Assembly: GCA_007128865.1 (NCBI GenBank)
Contig: SKWP01000391.1
Coordinates: 1-5,776, forward strand
From: Paracoccaceae bacterium
Lineage (GTDB): Bacteria; Pseudomonadota; Alphaproteobacteria; Rhodobacterales; Rhodobacteraceae
DNA: 5,776 nt
Direction: 5' to 3'
Both the position numbers and the translations under genes were made by a program. Numbering within the stretch: the stretch's first letter is position 1; each line of letters starts with the position of its first letter. Shown here piece by piece: positions 1 to 5,615 of this stretch. Under the pieces are notes generated by a model, which saw only the letters and a list, made by a program, of their open reading frames with translations, was not told the origin of the DNA and ran no database searches.

Positions 1-561
1 CGCGAGCCAGGCACCCAGGGCACCCCCCGGCGCCGGGTCGGCCGCCGTTTCGCCCTGCAATGACGGTTCGGGCGCGCCGGTATCCACCGGGTCGAACGGG
101 CGCGGTGCCGGCCTTGCCCCCGGTCCGGAGGCCGCGGGATCGGTACGGTCCATGATATCGATCACCAGAATTCCCGGCCGGTCCTCGAATGCGCGCAGAT
201 CGCAGTCGCAGGCAAGGTCCAGCCGCAATCCACCGCCATCGGGCAGGGCGACGAGATCGCGCAGACGGTCGCGCGGGATCAGCGCGAAGACCCGGGAAAG
301 GTCGAACTCCGAAACGCCATCGATCTGCAGCACATGGGTGGTGCCTTGGCCCGCCAGCGTCCAGGGGCGCGGCGGTGTCAGGACCATCGCCAGCCGCGAA
401 AAGCCGGGGTGTTCGCCCGAGCGCACCAGAACCGGCTGCGCCCATGCCGCAGCACCGGCCACGAGGCCCGCCAGGACAGTCGCCAGGGCAAGCGCCGCCT
501 GCCACGGGGCAAGGCCGGGGCGGGACATGCCCGGCATCGGCACGCCGGCTGCCGGAGGCAT
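1..561 (-). CDS. Secreted hypothetical protein downstream of motA (partial, C-terminus missing)
   Basis: An open frame of 187 codons runs leftward from an ATG at 561-559 to the window edge without a stop, so the C-terminus is missing. The start overlaps the motA stop codon by one base (TGATG). It is set by a perfect AGGAGG at 574-569, 7 bases upstream and inside the motA C-terminal codons. Later ATGs (residues 9 and 12) are possible, and residue 12 would give a more standard signal peptide. Residues 13-41 look like a Sec signal peptide, with a hydrophobic core and likely cleavage after AWA. The mature part starts VLVRSGEHPGFSRLAM and has alternating hydrophobic stretches, a CDC motif (Cys118, Cys120) and LVIDIMD around 132-138. 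A Pro/Ala-rich region then follows to the edge. The pattern faintly recalls AMIN-type envelope domains, but that is only an impression. Co-transcription with motA suggests a periplasmic role linked to the motor. The function is unknown. Confidence 0.85.
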   Translation of the reverse strand, partial: MPPAAGVPMPGMSRPGLAPWQAALALATVLAGLVAGAAAWAQPVLVRSGEHPGFSRLAMVLTPPRPWTLAGQGTTHVLQIDGVSEFDLSRVFALIPRDRLRDLVALPDGGGLRLDLACDCDLRAFEDRPGILVIDIMDRTDPAASGPGARPAPRPFDPVDTGAPEPSLQGETAADPAPGGALGAWLA

Positions 562-1430
562 CAGGCTGCCTCCTGCCGCACGGCCTTGAGCGCCGCCTCG
601 AGGTCGCCGAAGCTGGGCCTCACGCCGCTTGGCGTGTTCTGCCGCCCGACCTCGATGCAGAGGTTGGCAGGATGGTTGTGCAGATTGGCCACCAGCACCT
701 CGCGAATCAGCTGGTAGAACTGGGCTTCCTCCTCCACGATCCCGCGCAGACGGCCGGCGAACGGGCCGACAAAGGCATAGGACAGGAACACGCCCAGGAA
801 TGTGCCCACCAGCGCGCCGCCGATCATCTTGCCCAGGATTTCCGGTGGCTGGTCGATCGAGCTCATGGTCTTGATCACGCCGAGCACCGCGGCGACGATA
901 CCCAGGGCAGGCAGGGCATCGGCCACCGTCTGCAGGGCGTGGCTTGTGTGCAGCCGTTGATGAAGGTTGGCCTCCAGCCGCTTTTCCAGCACCTCCTCGA
1001 CCTGGTGCGGATCGTCATAGCTGAGCGATGCCGCGCGCAGGGTGTCGCAGATCAGCGCCACCGCCTCGGCATCCTTGCCGATGCGGGGATAGCGCCCGAA
1101 GATCGCCGATGCTTCGGGCGCCTCGATATGTTCCTCGAGCTCGACCGGATTGGCACGCGCCACCCGGATCAGTTCGAACAGCAGGCACAGCAGGTCGCGG
1201 TAATCCTCGGGCGTCCAGCGTGCGCCGCGGAAGATTCTGGCCAGATCGCGCAGGGTGTGGGCCAGCACGTGCCGGTCATTGGCGATCAGATAGGCGCCCA
1301 CGGCAGCCCCGCCTATCATCGCCATCTCGTAGGGCAGGGCGTAGAGAATGATGTCGAGCTTGCCGCCGGCGGCCATGTAGCCACCAAAGACCATGACAAT
1401 CACGACGACGATTCCGGCAACCCCGATCAT
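561..1430 (-). CDS. motA: MotA, flagellar motor stator proton-channel subunit
   Basis: This 289-residue inner-membrane protein has the length and pattern of MotA, which pairs with MotB to form the proton-conducting stator that turns the rotor. The N-terminus carries the family hallmark VFGGYMAAGGK (residues 14-24), inside or just after the first membrane segment (about 1-21). A second segment lies at about 34-50. A cytoplasmic loop of about 110 residues contains Arg92 and Glu99/Glu100, probably matching the charged residues that contact FliG in Escherichia coli MotA (Arg90, Glu98). Segments three and four carry Pro174 (ADALPALG) and Pro223 (VGPFAG), matching the essential Pro173 and Pro222. 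The start is the first ATG after an in-frame stop at 1457-1455, and only a weak GGGG precedes it. It lies 82 bases downstream of the MotE-like gene, and the next gene overlaps its stop. No motB follows, unlike the enterobacterial motAB order. Confidence 0.95.
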   Translation of the reverse strand: MIGVAGIVVVIVMVFGGYMAAGGKLDIILYALPYEMAMIGGAAVGAYLIANDRHVLAHTLRDLARIFRGARWTPEDYRDLLCLLFELIRVARANPVELEEHIEAPEASAIFGRYPRIGKDAEAVALICDTLRAASLSYDDPHQVEEVLEKRLEANLHQRLHTSHALQTVADALPALGIVAAVLGVIKTMSSIDQPPEILGKMIGGALVGTFLGVFLSYAFVGPFAGRLRGIVEEEAQFYQLIREVLVANLHNHPANLCIEVGRQNTPSGVRPSFGDLEAALKAVRQEAA

Positions 1431-1512
1431 GTGGCCGGACCCCGTGTGCCGGCATCAACGGCGTGCCGGCGGGATGCAGGGCGGGCGGCGCGGCGGCAAG
1501 TGCAGGCAGGTT
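1431..1512 (-). other. 82-base gap between the MotE-like gene and motA, with a small hairpin
   Basis: This is the only sizeable gap within the leftward operon. It contains a direct repeat of GTGCCGGC at 1446-1453 and 1463-1470. Because its GCCGGC core is self-complementary, the two copies could form a 6-base-pair stem with an 11-base loop in the transcript. No T-run follows on the minus strand, so it does not look like an intrinsic terminator. No clear promoter was seen. It could be a processing or stability element, or nothing. Confidence 0.35.
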
Positions 1513-2103
1513 TCATTCCCGCGGCGCTCCGGCGTTGCGACCGGCGAGTATCACGCTCAGCGCATAGGCGGTGCGCGGGGCCAGCCCGGCCATGATCGCC
1601 GCGGCCGCATCGGGCTGCATGCGGCCAAGAAAACCGGCGGCGAAGCCCGCGTCCATCTCTTCGAACAGGGCGGCGGCCTCTTTGGGTTTCATGCCTTCAT
1701 AGACTGCGGTCAGATGGGCAAGGTCGCGTTCGGCGGCGCGGTCGGCAATCGCCACGGTGTCGGCAAGCGCCGTCTCGGCAGCTTCCAGCGCGGCGATCTG
1801 GTCCTGCAGGCGGGCCTCGGCCGCCGCAAGCGCCTGAAGACGCGCGGCAAGCGCCTCTTCACGCTCGCGCAGGCGCGCCTCGCGTTCGGCCAGAGCGGCG
1901 AGAACCTGCGCCGTCTCGCGCGGGGGTGCCTGCGGGTCGGCCGGCGCCGCCACCTGCAAGACCGCTGGCGCGGCATCGTCGCGCGCCAGCGCGCCGCCGA
2001 TCCCCTCACCCAGCCGCAACAGCGCCGACGCGATGAACAGCCCCGCGATCACCGGCAGCACACCGGGGCCGGCCATGCGCCGCAGGCGGCGCCGGCCCGT
2101 CAT
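1513..2103 (-). CDS. MotE-like membrane-anchored coiled-coil protein with MgtE_N-type C-terminus
   Basis: The 196-residue product has an Arg-rich N-terminus (residues 4-9), one hydrophobic segment at about 13-29, a Pro/Ala linker, and a long Glu/Arg/Ala/Leu coiled coil at about 63-126. A helical C-terminal domain begins at about 127 (YEGMKPKEAAALFEEMD, then LGRMQPDAAAAIMAGL). This is the arrangement of the MotE family, known from Sinorhizobium meliloti as a periplasmic chaperone for the stator-associated protein MotC. The C-terminal helices resemble the MgtE intracellular N domain, a fold related to FliG. The positively charged N-terminus predicts that the bulk is periplasmic. The start ATG overlaps the stop of the upstream gene in ATGA and has a perfect GGAGG at 2115-2111, 7 bases away. 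Its place next to motA supports a role in stator assembly or stability. Whether it is a true MotE orthologue is uncertain, so no symbol is given. Confidence 0.85.
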   Translation of the reverse strand: MTGRRRLRRMAGPGVLPVIAGLFIASALLRLGEGIGGALARDDAAPAVLQVAAPADPQAPPRETAQVLAALAEREARLREREEALAARLQALAAAEARLQDQIAALEAAETALADTVAIADRAAERDLAHLTAVYEGMKPKEAAALFEEMDAGFAAGFLGRMQPDAAAAIMAGLAPRTAYALSVILAGRNAGAPRE

Positions 2104-2483
2104 TCCACATCCTCCGGCGCGCGTACGGCCCGTTCATCGCGCGCACGCCTGCGCACAACGCGCCTTTGCGGCCGGCCGCCCGGGCCATCAGCAGCCGGGT
2201 CCGGCAGGTCGTGCATTGCGGCCAGCAGCAGTTCGATCCGTGCGGCGGCTTCCTCGGCCCGGCGGGTGCGTTCCTCCAGCGTGCCGACAGAGCCTTGCGC
2301 GGCGCCCCGCGCCGCCTCCAGCGCCCTGGTCAGATCGTCCACCTGGGCCGAAAACACCGCGATGGCGCCGCCCATGCCCGAATCGAGTTCGGTGAACCGG
2401 CGCAGGCGGCGGGCCAGCACGATGCAGTAGAAGGCCGCACCCAGGGCCCCGGCCGCCAGCAGGATGTCTGCGATGGTCTGCAT
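2100..2483 (-). CDS. DUF6468-like flagellar-cluster membrane protein of unknown function
   Basis: A 127-residue protein with a single N-terminal membrane segment at about 4-24, followed directly by a basic stop-transfer patch (ARRLRRF, 24-30). A helical stretch at about 36-90 is likely a coiled coil (VDDLTRALEAARGAA, then LEERTRRAEEAAARIELL). A very Arg-rich tail (PQRRVVRRRARDER) follows. The positive patch just after the membrane segment predicts that the body is cytoplasmic. The size, wording and position directly after fliL match the DUF6468 proteins I recall from alphaproteobacterial flagellar clusters; this assignment was not checked by a search. It starts 11 bases after the fliL stop, behind a G-rich GAGGGGGGCGGGG sequence. 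It ends in an ATGA overlap with the MotE-like gene. Translational coupling to both neighbours suggests a motor or stator role, but no biochemical function is known to me. Confidence 0.8.
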   Translation of the reverse strand: MQTIADILLAAGALGAAFYCIVLARRLRRFTELDSGMGGAIAVFSAQVDDLTRALEAARGAAQGSVGTLEERTRRAEEAAARIELLLAAMHDLPDPAADGPGGRPQRRVVRRRARDERAVRAPEDVE

Positions 2484-2494
2484 CCCCGCCCCCC

Positions 2495-2977
2495 TCAGTT
2501 CAGCACGAATTCGGTTATCAGAATGTCGCGCACCCGCTCTTCGCCGGTGACCAGACGGACCCTGCGCAGCATCTGCGCACGCATCCGGAACAGCAGCGCG
2601 GGTTCGTCGAATTCGGCCGGATCCACGGCGCGCAGATAGCTGTTGAGCACATCCAGAATCCGTGGTGTCAGCCGCGTGACATCCGATTGATGACCGCGCG
2701 CCACCTCAAGCGTGGCCGAAAAGCGCAGATGCCGGTGGCGGGCCTGTGCGGCCAGGCTGATGACCATCGGTTCCAGCTCCAGGAACACGACATCGCCGAT
2801 CGGCGGCGGTGCCGCGGCCGGGTCTGTGCGGCCGATCAGCGGCAGGCCGTCCAGCACCCCGGTAAAGGCGGCAAGCCCCACCGCGCCGCCCAGCGCGACC
2901 GCCCCCCCAAGCCCGACAGCCAGCGGCCGAAGCAGCCCCCGGCGCGGCGATTCGGCGGATCCAGCAACCTCGCTCAT
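2495..2977 (-). CDS. fliL: FliL, flagellar basal body-associated protein
   Basis: A 160-residue protein with a short cytoplasmic N-terminus (Arg12, Arg13, Arg17), one membrane segment at about 18-40, a short linker, and a periplasmic FliL domain from about 60 to the end. The domain begins VVFLELEPMVISL and contains the helix LTPRILDVLNSYLRAVD. It ends RVRDILITEFVLN, the C-terminal signature I associate with FliL of Rhodobacterales. FliL forms a ring around the stator MotA/MotB plug region and supports stator activity, so its leadership of an operon containing motA makes sense. The ATG has only a weak GCGGGG ahead of it, about 4 bases away. It is the first gene of the leftward operon and is divergent from fliF. 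The likely promoter is the -10 element at 3006-3013 with the CtrA-type box at 3024-3038. Confidence 0.94.
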   Translation of the reverse strand: MSEVAGSAESPRRGLLRPLAVGLGGAVALGGAVGLAAFTGVLDGLPLIGRTDPAAAPPPIGDVVFLELEPMVISLAAQARHRHLRFSATLEVARGHQSDVTRLTPRILDVLNSYLRAVDPAEFDEPALLFRMRAQMLRRVRLVTGEERVRDILITEFVLN

Positions 2978-3005
2978 GGCACCCCGCTTCTGCGTTTCGG
3001 CGGTT

Positions 3006-3013
3006 TCTATAGC
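3006..3013 (-). promoter_or_regulatory. Predicted -10 element of the fliL operon promoter
   Basis: Read on the minus strand, these bases are GCTATAGA. They match GCTANA, the core of the alphaproteobacterial housekeeping sigma -10 element. Transcription would start near 2999, about 20 bases before the fliL ATG. A -35 hexamer at the usual 17-base spacing would fall inside the CtrA-type box at 3024-3038, the geometry expected for a CtrA-activated promoter. This is a prediction from motif and spacing only. Confidence 0.5.
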
Positions 3014-3049
3014 CCGGCGCCAACTAACCGATTGTTAAGCGCGCCGGGC
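3012..3049. repeat. Perfect 9-base inverted repeat flanking the CtrA-type box
   Basis: GCCCGGCGC at 3012-3020 is the exact reverse complement of GCGCCGGGC at 3041-3049, with 20 bases between. The centre (3030.5) falls within half a base of the centre of the CtrA-type box (3031). The left arm also abuts the predicted fliL -10 element. The position between divergent promoters suggests a protein-binding operator or a cruciform-prone element rather than a terminator: both predicted transcripts would start outside it and no T-run follows. Chance in GC-rich DNA cannot be excluded. Confidence 0.55.
3024..3038 (-). promoter_or_regulatory. CtrA-type binding site in the fliL/fliF divergent region
   Basis: Read on the minus strand, the site is TTAA-CAATCGG-TTAG, matching the CtrA consensus TTAA-N7-TTAA at 7 of 8 fixed bases with exactly 7 bases between half-sites. 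It is a clear AT-rich island in a very GC-rich intergenic stretch. CtrA is the master response regulator of flagellar genes in Caulobacter and in many Rhodobacterales. The site covers about -26 to -40 relative to the predicted fliL start. It may also serve the divergent fliF operon, although no convincing -10 element was seen on that side. Confidence 0.6.
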
Positions 3050-3065
3050 CAGAACAGGGCCGTGT

Positions 3066-3080
3066 CGGGCAGAAAGCCCG
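3066..3080 (+). other. Small hairpin in the fliF leader
   Basis: CGGGC at 3066-3070 and GCCCG at 3076-3080 form a perfect 5-base-pair GC stem with an AGAAA loop. It lies 21 bases upstream of the fliF start codon and just ahead of the G-run used as ribosome binding site. It has no following T-run. It could stabilise or mask the leader, but a stem this short may be chance. Confidence 0.3.
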
Positions 3081-3101
3081 GCTGCGACGGGGGCCGCAGA
3101 G

Positions 3102-4730
3102 TTGGACGAGCTGAAATCGGTCTGGAACGGGCTGACACCGATGCGCCGGGCGCTGGCCGGCCTTGCTGCGCTGGCCGTCTTTGTCGCGGTGCTGGGCATT
3201 GCGAGGCTGGCCACCACGCCGGGCATGGTGCTGCTCTATGCCGGGCTTGAACCGCAGGCCGCCGGCGAGGTGGTCGAGCGGCTGTCCCAGCGCGGGGTGA
3301 TGCACGAGATTCGGGGCGATGCCATCTTCGTTCCGCAGCGGGACCGTGACGCCCTGCGGCTGTCGCTGGCCGCTGACGGGCTGCCGGCCAATGGCACGCG
3401 CGGTTACGAATTGCTGGACGGGCTTTCGGGCTTTGGCACCACCGCGCAGATGTTCGATGCCGCATACTGGCGCGCAAAGGAAGGTGAGCTTGCGCGCACC
3501 ATCGTCGCCAGCCCGCGCATCAGGGCCGCACGGGTGCATATCGCCCATTCCGGCTCGCGCCCGTTCCGGCGCGATGTCGCGCCGACCGCCTCGGTCTCCG
3601 TGACCCCGGCCGAAGCCACCCTGAACCCGGCCCAGGCCCGTGCGCTGCGCTATCTGGTGGCCTCTGCCGTCGCCGGGCTGGAACCCGATGCCGTCGCCAT
3701 TGTCGATGCCGCGGGCAACCTGCTTGGCGGAAGCGACGATCCGGTTGCCCCGGCAGCCGCGGGCAACGACCGGGCCGAGGAATTGCGCCGCAGCGTGCTG
3801 CGCCTGCTCGATGCCCATGTCGGCCCCGGCCGGGCCGTGGTCGAAGTGGCGGTCGAAACGGTGACCGACCGCGAATCGCTGGTCGAGCGCCGCCTTGATC
3901 CGACCAGCCGGGTTGCCATCTCGAGCGACAGCGAGGAACGCGAAAGCGAGGCCGAGGGCAGCGGCGCACCCTCGGTCGGTGTGGCCAGCAACCTGCCCGA
4001 CGGCGATATCTCCGCAGAGGGCAACAGCCGCAGCCGTCAGAGCGAATCGCGCGAAAGGATCAACTGGGAAGTCTCCGAAACCCGCCGCGAACTGCACCGC
4101 AACCCCGGCGCGGTGCGTCGGCTGACCGTCGCGGTGCTGATCGATTCGGGCCTCGCCACGGACCCTGACCGGGGCGCCAGGACGGAAGCCGAACTGGAGG
4201 CTCTGCGCGAGCTTGTCGCATCGGCGGTCGGGTATGACGCCGGCCGCGGCGATGTCATCACCCTGCGCGCCCTGCCCTTCGAGACCCGCCTCGAGGAAGG
4301 CAGCGGGCCGCGTCCGCAAGGCATCGCCTGGCCGGCGCTGGACCTGATGCGGCTGATCCAGCTTCTGGTCCTCGCGGCGGTGGCGCTGGTGCTGGGGCTT
4401 TTCGTTGTCAGGCCGATCCTGGCCGGCACCCGAGGGCGGGCCGCGCCACCGGCCACCGATGCGCCTGCCGCCCTGGCCGCCGGCACGCCACCGGCCGCGC
4501 TGGCCGCACCGGTGCCGGGGGGCGGAACCGGCGATGCGGGCGCTGGCTTGAACGCGGCCGGTCTGCCGGCGCTTTCGCCCAGCGTCATGGCCGAACTCGT
4601 TGACGCCGACGATCCGGAAACCCGCACTGCCGAACCCGTTGCCCGCCTGCGGCGCCTGATCGAGCAGCGCCAGACCGAAACCGTGGAAATCCTGCGCGCC
4701 TGGATGGAAGAGCAGGAGGAAAGCGCCTGA
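3102..4730 (+). CDS. fliF: FliF, flagellar MS-ring protein
   Basis: FliF oligomerises in the inner membrane to form the MS-ring on which the C-ring, export gate and rod are built. The 542-residue length is close to the usual 550-570. A first membrane segment lies at about 17-36. The ring-building YscJ/FliF domain follows, with conserved wording such as VLLYAGLEP (43-51), LLDGLSGFGTTAQMFDAAYWRAKEGELARTI and TASVSVTP. An acidic, Ser-rich stretch (SDSEERESEAEGSG) leads into the second half. The second membrane segment is at about 415-436, followed by an Ala/Pro/Gly-rich linker. The FliG-binding C-terminus at 511-542 contains RLRRLIEQRQTETVEILRAW. The start is TTG: no ATG or GTG lies in frame back to the TAA at 3036-3038, and starting at the next ATG (residue 14) would remove the conserved SVW motif before the membrane segment. 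A G-run at 3089-3093 is a plausible ribosome binding site 8 bases away. It is the first gene of the rightward operon; its stop overlaps fliH (TGATG). Confidence 0.96.
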   Translation: MDELKSVWNGLTPMRRALAGLAALAVFVAVLGIARLATTPGMVLLYAGLEPQAAGEVVERLSQRGVMHEIRGDAIFVPQRDRDALRLSLAADGLPANGTRGYELLDGLSGFGTTAQMFDAAYWRAKEGELARTIVASPRIRAARVHIAHSGSRPFRRDVAPTASVSVTPAEATLNPAQARALRYLVASAVAGLEPDAVAIVDAAGNLLGGSDDPVAPAAAGNDRAEELRRSVLRLLDAHVGPGRAVVEVAVETVTDRESLVERRLDPTSRVAISSDSEERESEAEGSGAPSVGVASNLPDGDISAEGNSRSRQSESRERINWEVSETRRELHRNPGAVRRLTVAVLIDSGLATDPDRGARTEAELEALRELVASAVGYDAGRGDVITLRALPFETRLEEGSGPRPQGIAWPALDLMRLIQLLVLAAVALVLGLFVVRPILAGTRGRAAPPATDAPAALAAGTPPAALAAPVPGGGTGDAGAGLNAAGLPALSPSVMAELVDADDPETRTAEPVARLRRLIEQRQTETVEILRAWMEEQEESA

Positions 4731-5344
4731 TGGCCTCGGGGCTGCAGCTGGAAGAGTTTTCGGCGCCCGGTGCGACCGATCCGGCCGCCGCTGCGCCCGC
4801 GCCGGAAGCCCTGGAAGAGGCGCGCCTGGCCGGATACGAGCAGGGCTTCCGCGCCGGCTGGGACGATGCCGTAACCGCCCAGAAAGACGCCGAAACAGGC
4901 GCCCGGGCCGAGCTTGCGGCACGGATCGAGGAGCTTTCCTTCGGCTATCACGAGGCGCAGCAACACATCCTTTCCGGCCTTGCCCCGCTGATCGAGGCGT
5001 TGCTGGCCCATGTCCTGCCGGCAGTCGGGCGCGAAACGCTGTGCCACCGGTTGCTCGAAGTGCTGATGCCGCTTGCCCGGGAACAGGCCGACCAGCCGCT
5101 GCGCCTGCGCCTGCACCCGTCCTGCCGCGCACCGATGGACGAGGTGCTGGCCACCGCGGCGGCGGCGCCACCGCTCGTGATCGAGGAAGACCCCACACTG
5201 CCGCCCGGCGCCGCGGCACTGGCAACCGGCGCGGCCGAACAGCTGTTCGACTCCGACCGGATCATCGAAACCCTGACAGCCCTGGTGCGCGAACACCTCC
5301 TGCAGGCGCAGGCCCCGACACGAGAGGAGCAGAGATATGGATGA
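4730..5344 (+). CDS. fliH: FliH-like flagellar export ATPase regulator
   Basis: This 204-residue protein sits in the usual fliH position after fliF and before fliN. It shows the FliH hallmark glycine repeat AGYEQGFRAGW, with Gly35, Gly39 and Gly43 spaced as GxxxGxxxG. A helical region follows, and the C-terminal domain at about 80-204 contains LIEALLAHVLPAVGRETL and ends in an amphipathic helix (IIETLTALVREHLLQAQ). FliH forms a cytoplasmic dimer that binds the ATPase FliI and links it to FliN at the C-ring, consistent with fliN being next. In Caulobacter the equivalent gene is called flbE. The ATG overlaps the fliF stop by one base and has a perfect AGGAGG at 4714-4719 with a 10-base spacer. 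It overlaps fliN by 8 bases. FliH proteins are poorly conserved, so the family call rests on the glycine motif, length and context. Confidence 0.87.
   Translation: MASGLQLEEFSAPGATDPAAAAPAPEALEEARLAGYEQGFRAGWDDAVTAQKDAETGARAELAARIEELSFGYHEAQQHILSGLAPLIEALLAHVLPAVGRETLCHRLLEVLMPLAREQADQPLRLRLHPSCRAPMDEVLATAAAAPPLVIEEDPTLPPGAAALATGAAEQLFDSDRIIETLTALVREHLLQAQAPTREEQRYG
5323..5329 (+). promoter_or_regulatory. Strong ribosome binding site for fliN
   Basis: AGAGGAG lies within the last codons of fliH, 7 bases upstream of the fliN ATG at 5337. It fixes the fliN start inside the fliH coding region. Confidence 0.75.
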
Positions 5345-5615
5345 ACTTGCCGTAAACGGCACCGCGGGCCGGTTTGCACAGGTGCCGATCGAGATCGTGG
5401 TTTCGGTGGGCCATGCCAGGCCATTGCTGCGCGACCTGCTGCGCCTTGCACCGGAATCCGTGCTTCCGCTCGACCGGCGGGTCGAGGATCCGGTCGAACT
5501 CTATGTGGGCGACCGGCTGATCGCCCGCGGCCAGCTCGAGGAACTGCAGGGCGAACGCGCCGGCCAGCTTGCGGTCCGGCTGACCGAGGTCGCCGCGCTG
5601 CCGGACGAGACATGA
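5337..5615 (+). CDS. fliN: FliN, flagellar motor switch (C-ring) protein
   Basis: The 92-residue product is almost entirely one SpoA/FliN domain (about 15-87). It shows the typical order PIEIVVSVGHARPLLRDLL, then the LDRRVEDPVELYVGDRLIARG core, then AVRLTEV near the end. FliN stacks with FliM at the base of the C-ring, helps switch rotation, and docks FliH/FliI for export. It is shorter than the enterobacterial FliN of 137 residues, lacking most of the N-terminal extension; this compact form is common in alphaproteobacteria. The start overlaps fliH by 8 bases and is supported by AGAGGAG 7 bases upstream. The stop overlaps the fliP start in ATGA, consistent with coupled translation. Confidence 0.94.
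   Translation: MDELAVNGTAGRFAQVPIEIVVSVGHARPLLRDLLRLAPESVLPLDRRVEDPVELYVGDRLIARGQLEELQGERAGQLAVRLTEVAALPDET

Noticed and set aside
189..1595. A 468-codon open frame on the plus strand opposite motA and the secreted-protein gene
   Set aside because: It is the antisense shadow of motA and its neighbour. Its composition is low-complexity and it has no family features.
1393..2430. A 345-codon plus-strand open frame opposite the MotE-like and DUF6468-like genes
   Set aside because: The minus-strand genes here have clear membrane segments, coiled coils, ribosome binding sites and coupled junctions. The plus-strand frame has none of these and is a shadow.
3066..3080. An intrinsic terminator before fliF
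   Set aside because: The stem is only 5 base pairs and has no T-run on either side, and it sits in the leader of fliF rather than after a gene.
3051..3101. A sigma-54 promoter (GG-N10-GC) for fliF
   Set aside because: I looked for TGGC-N-TGC type spacing on both strands of the intergenic region and found no match with the required 10-base gap.
3024..5225. A 733-codon open frame on the minus strand, antisense to fliF and fliH
   Set aside because: It lies wholly opposite convincing fliF and fliH genes. It is rich in Arg, Ala, Pro and Gly with no recognisable domain, as expected for a stop-poor shadow frame in high-GC DNA.
4037..5362. A 441-codon minus-strand open frame opposite fliF, fliH and the start of fliN
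   Set aside because: It is fully overlapped by strongly supported plus-strand flagellar genes. Its Ser/Arg/Ala-rich sequence shows no motif.
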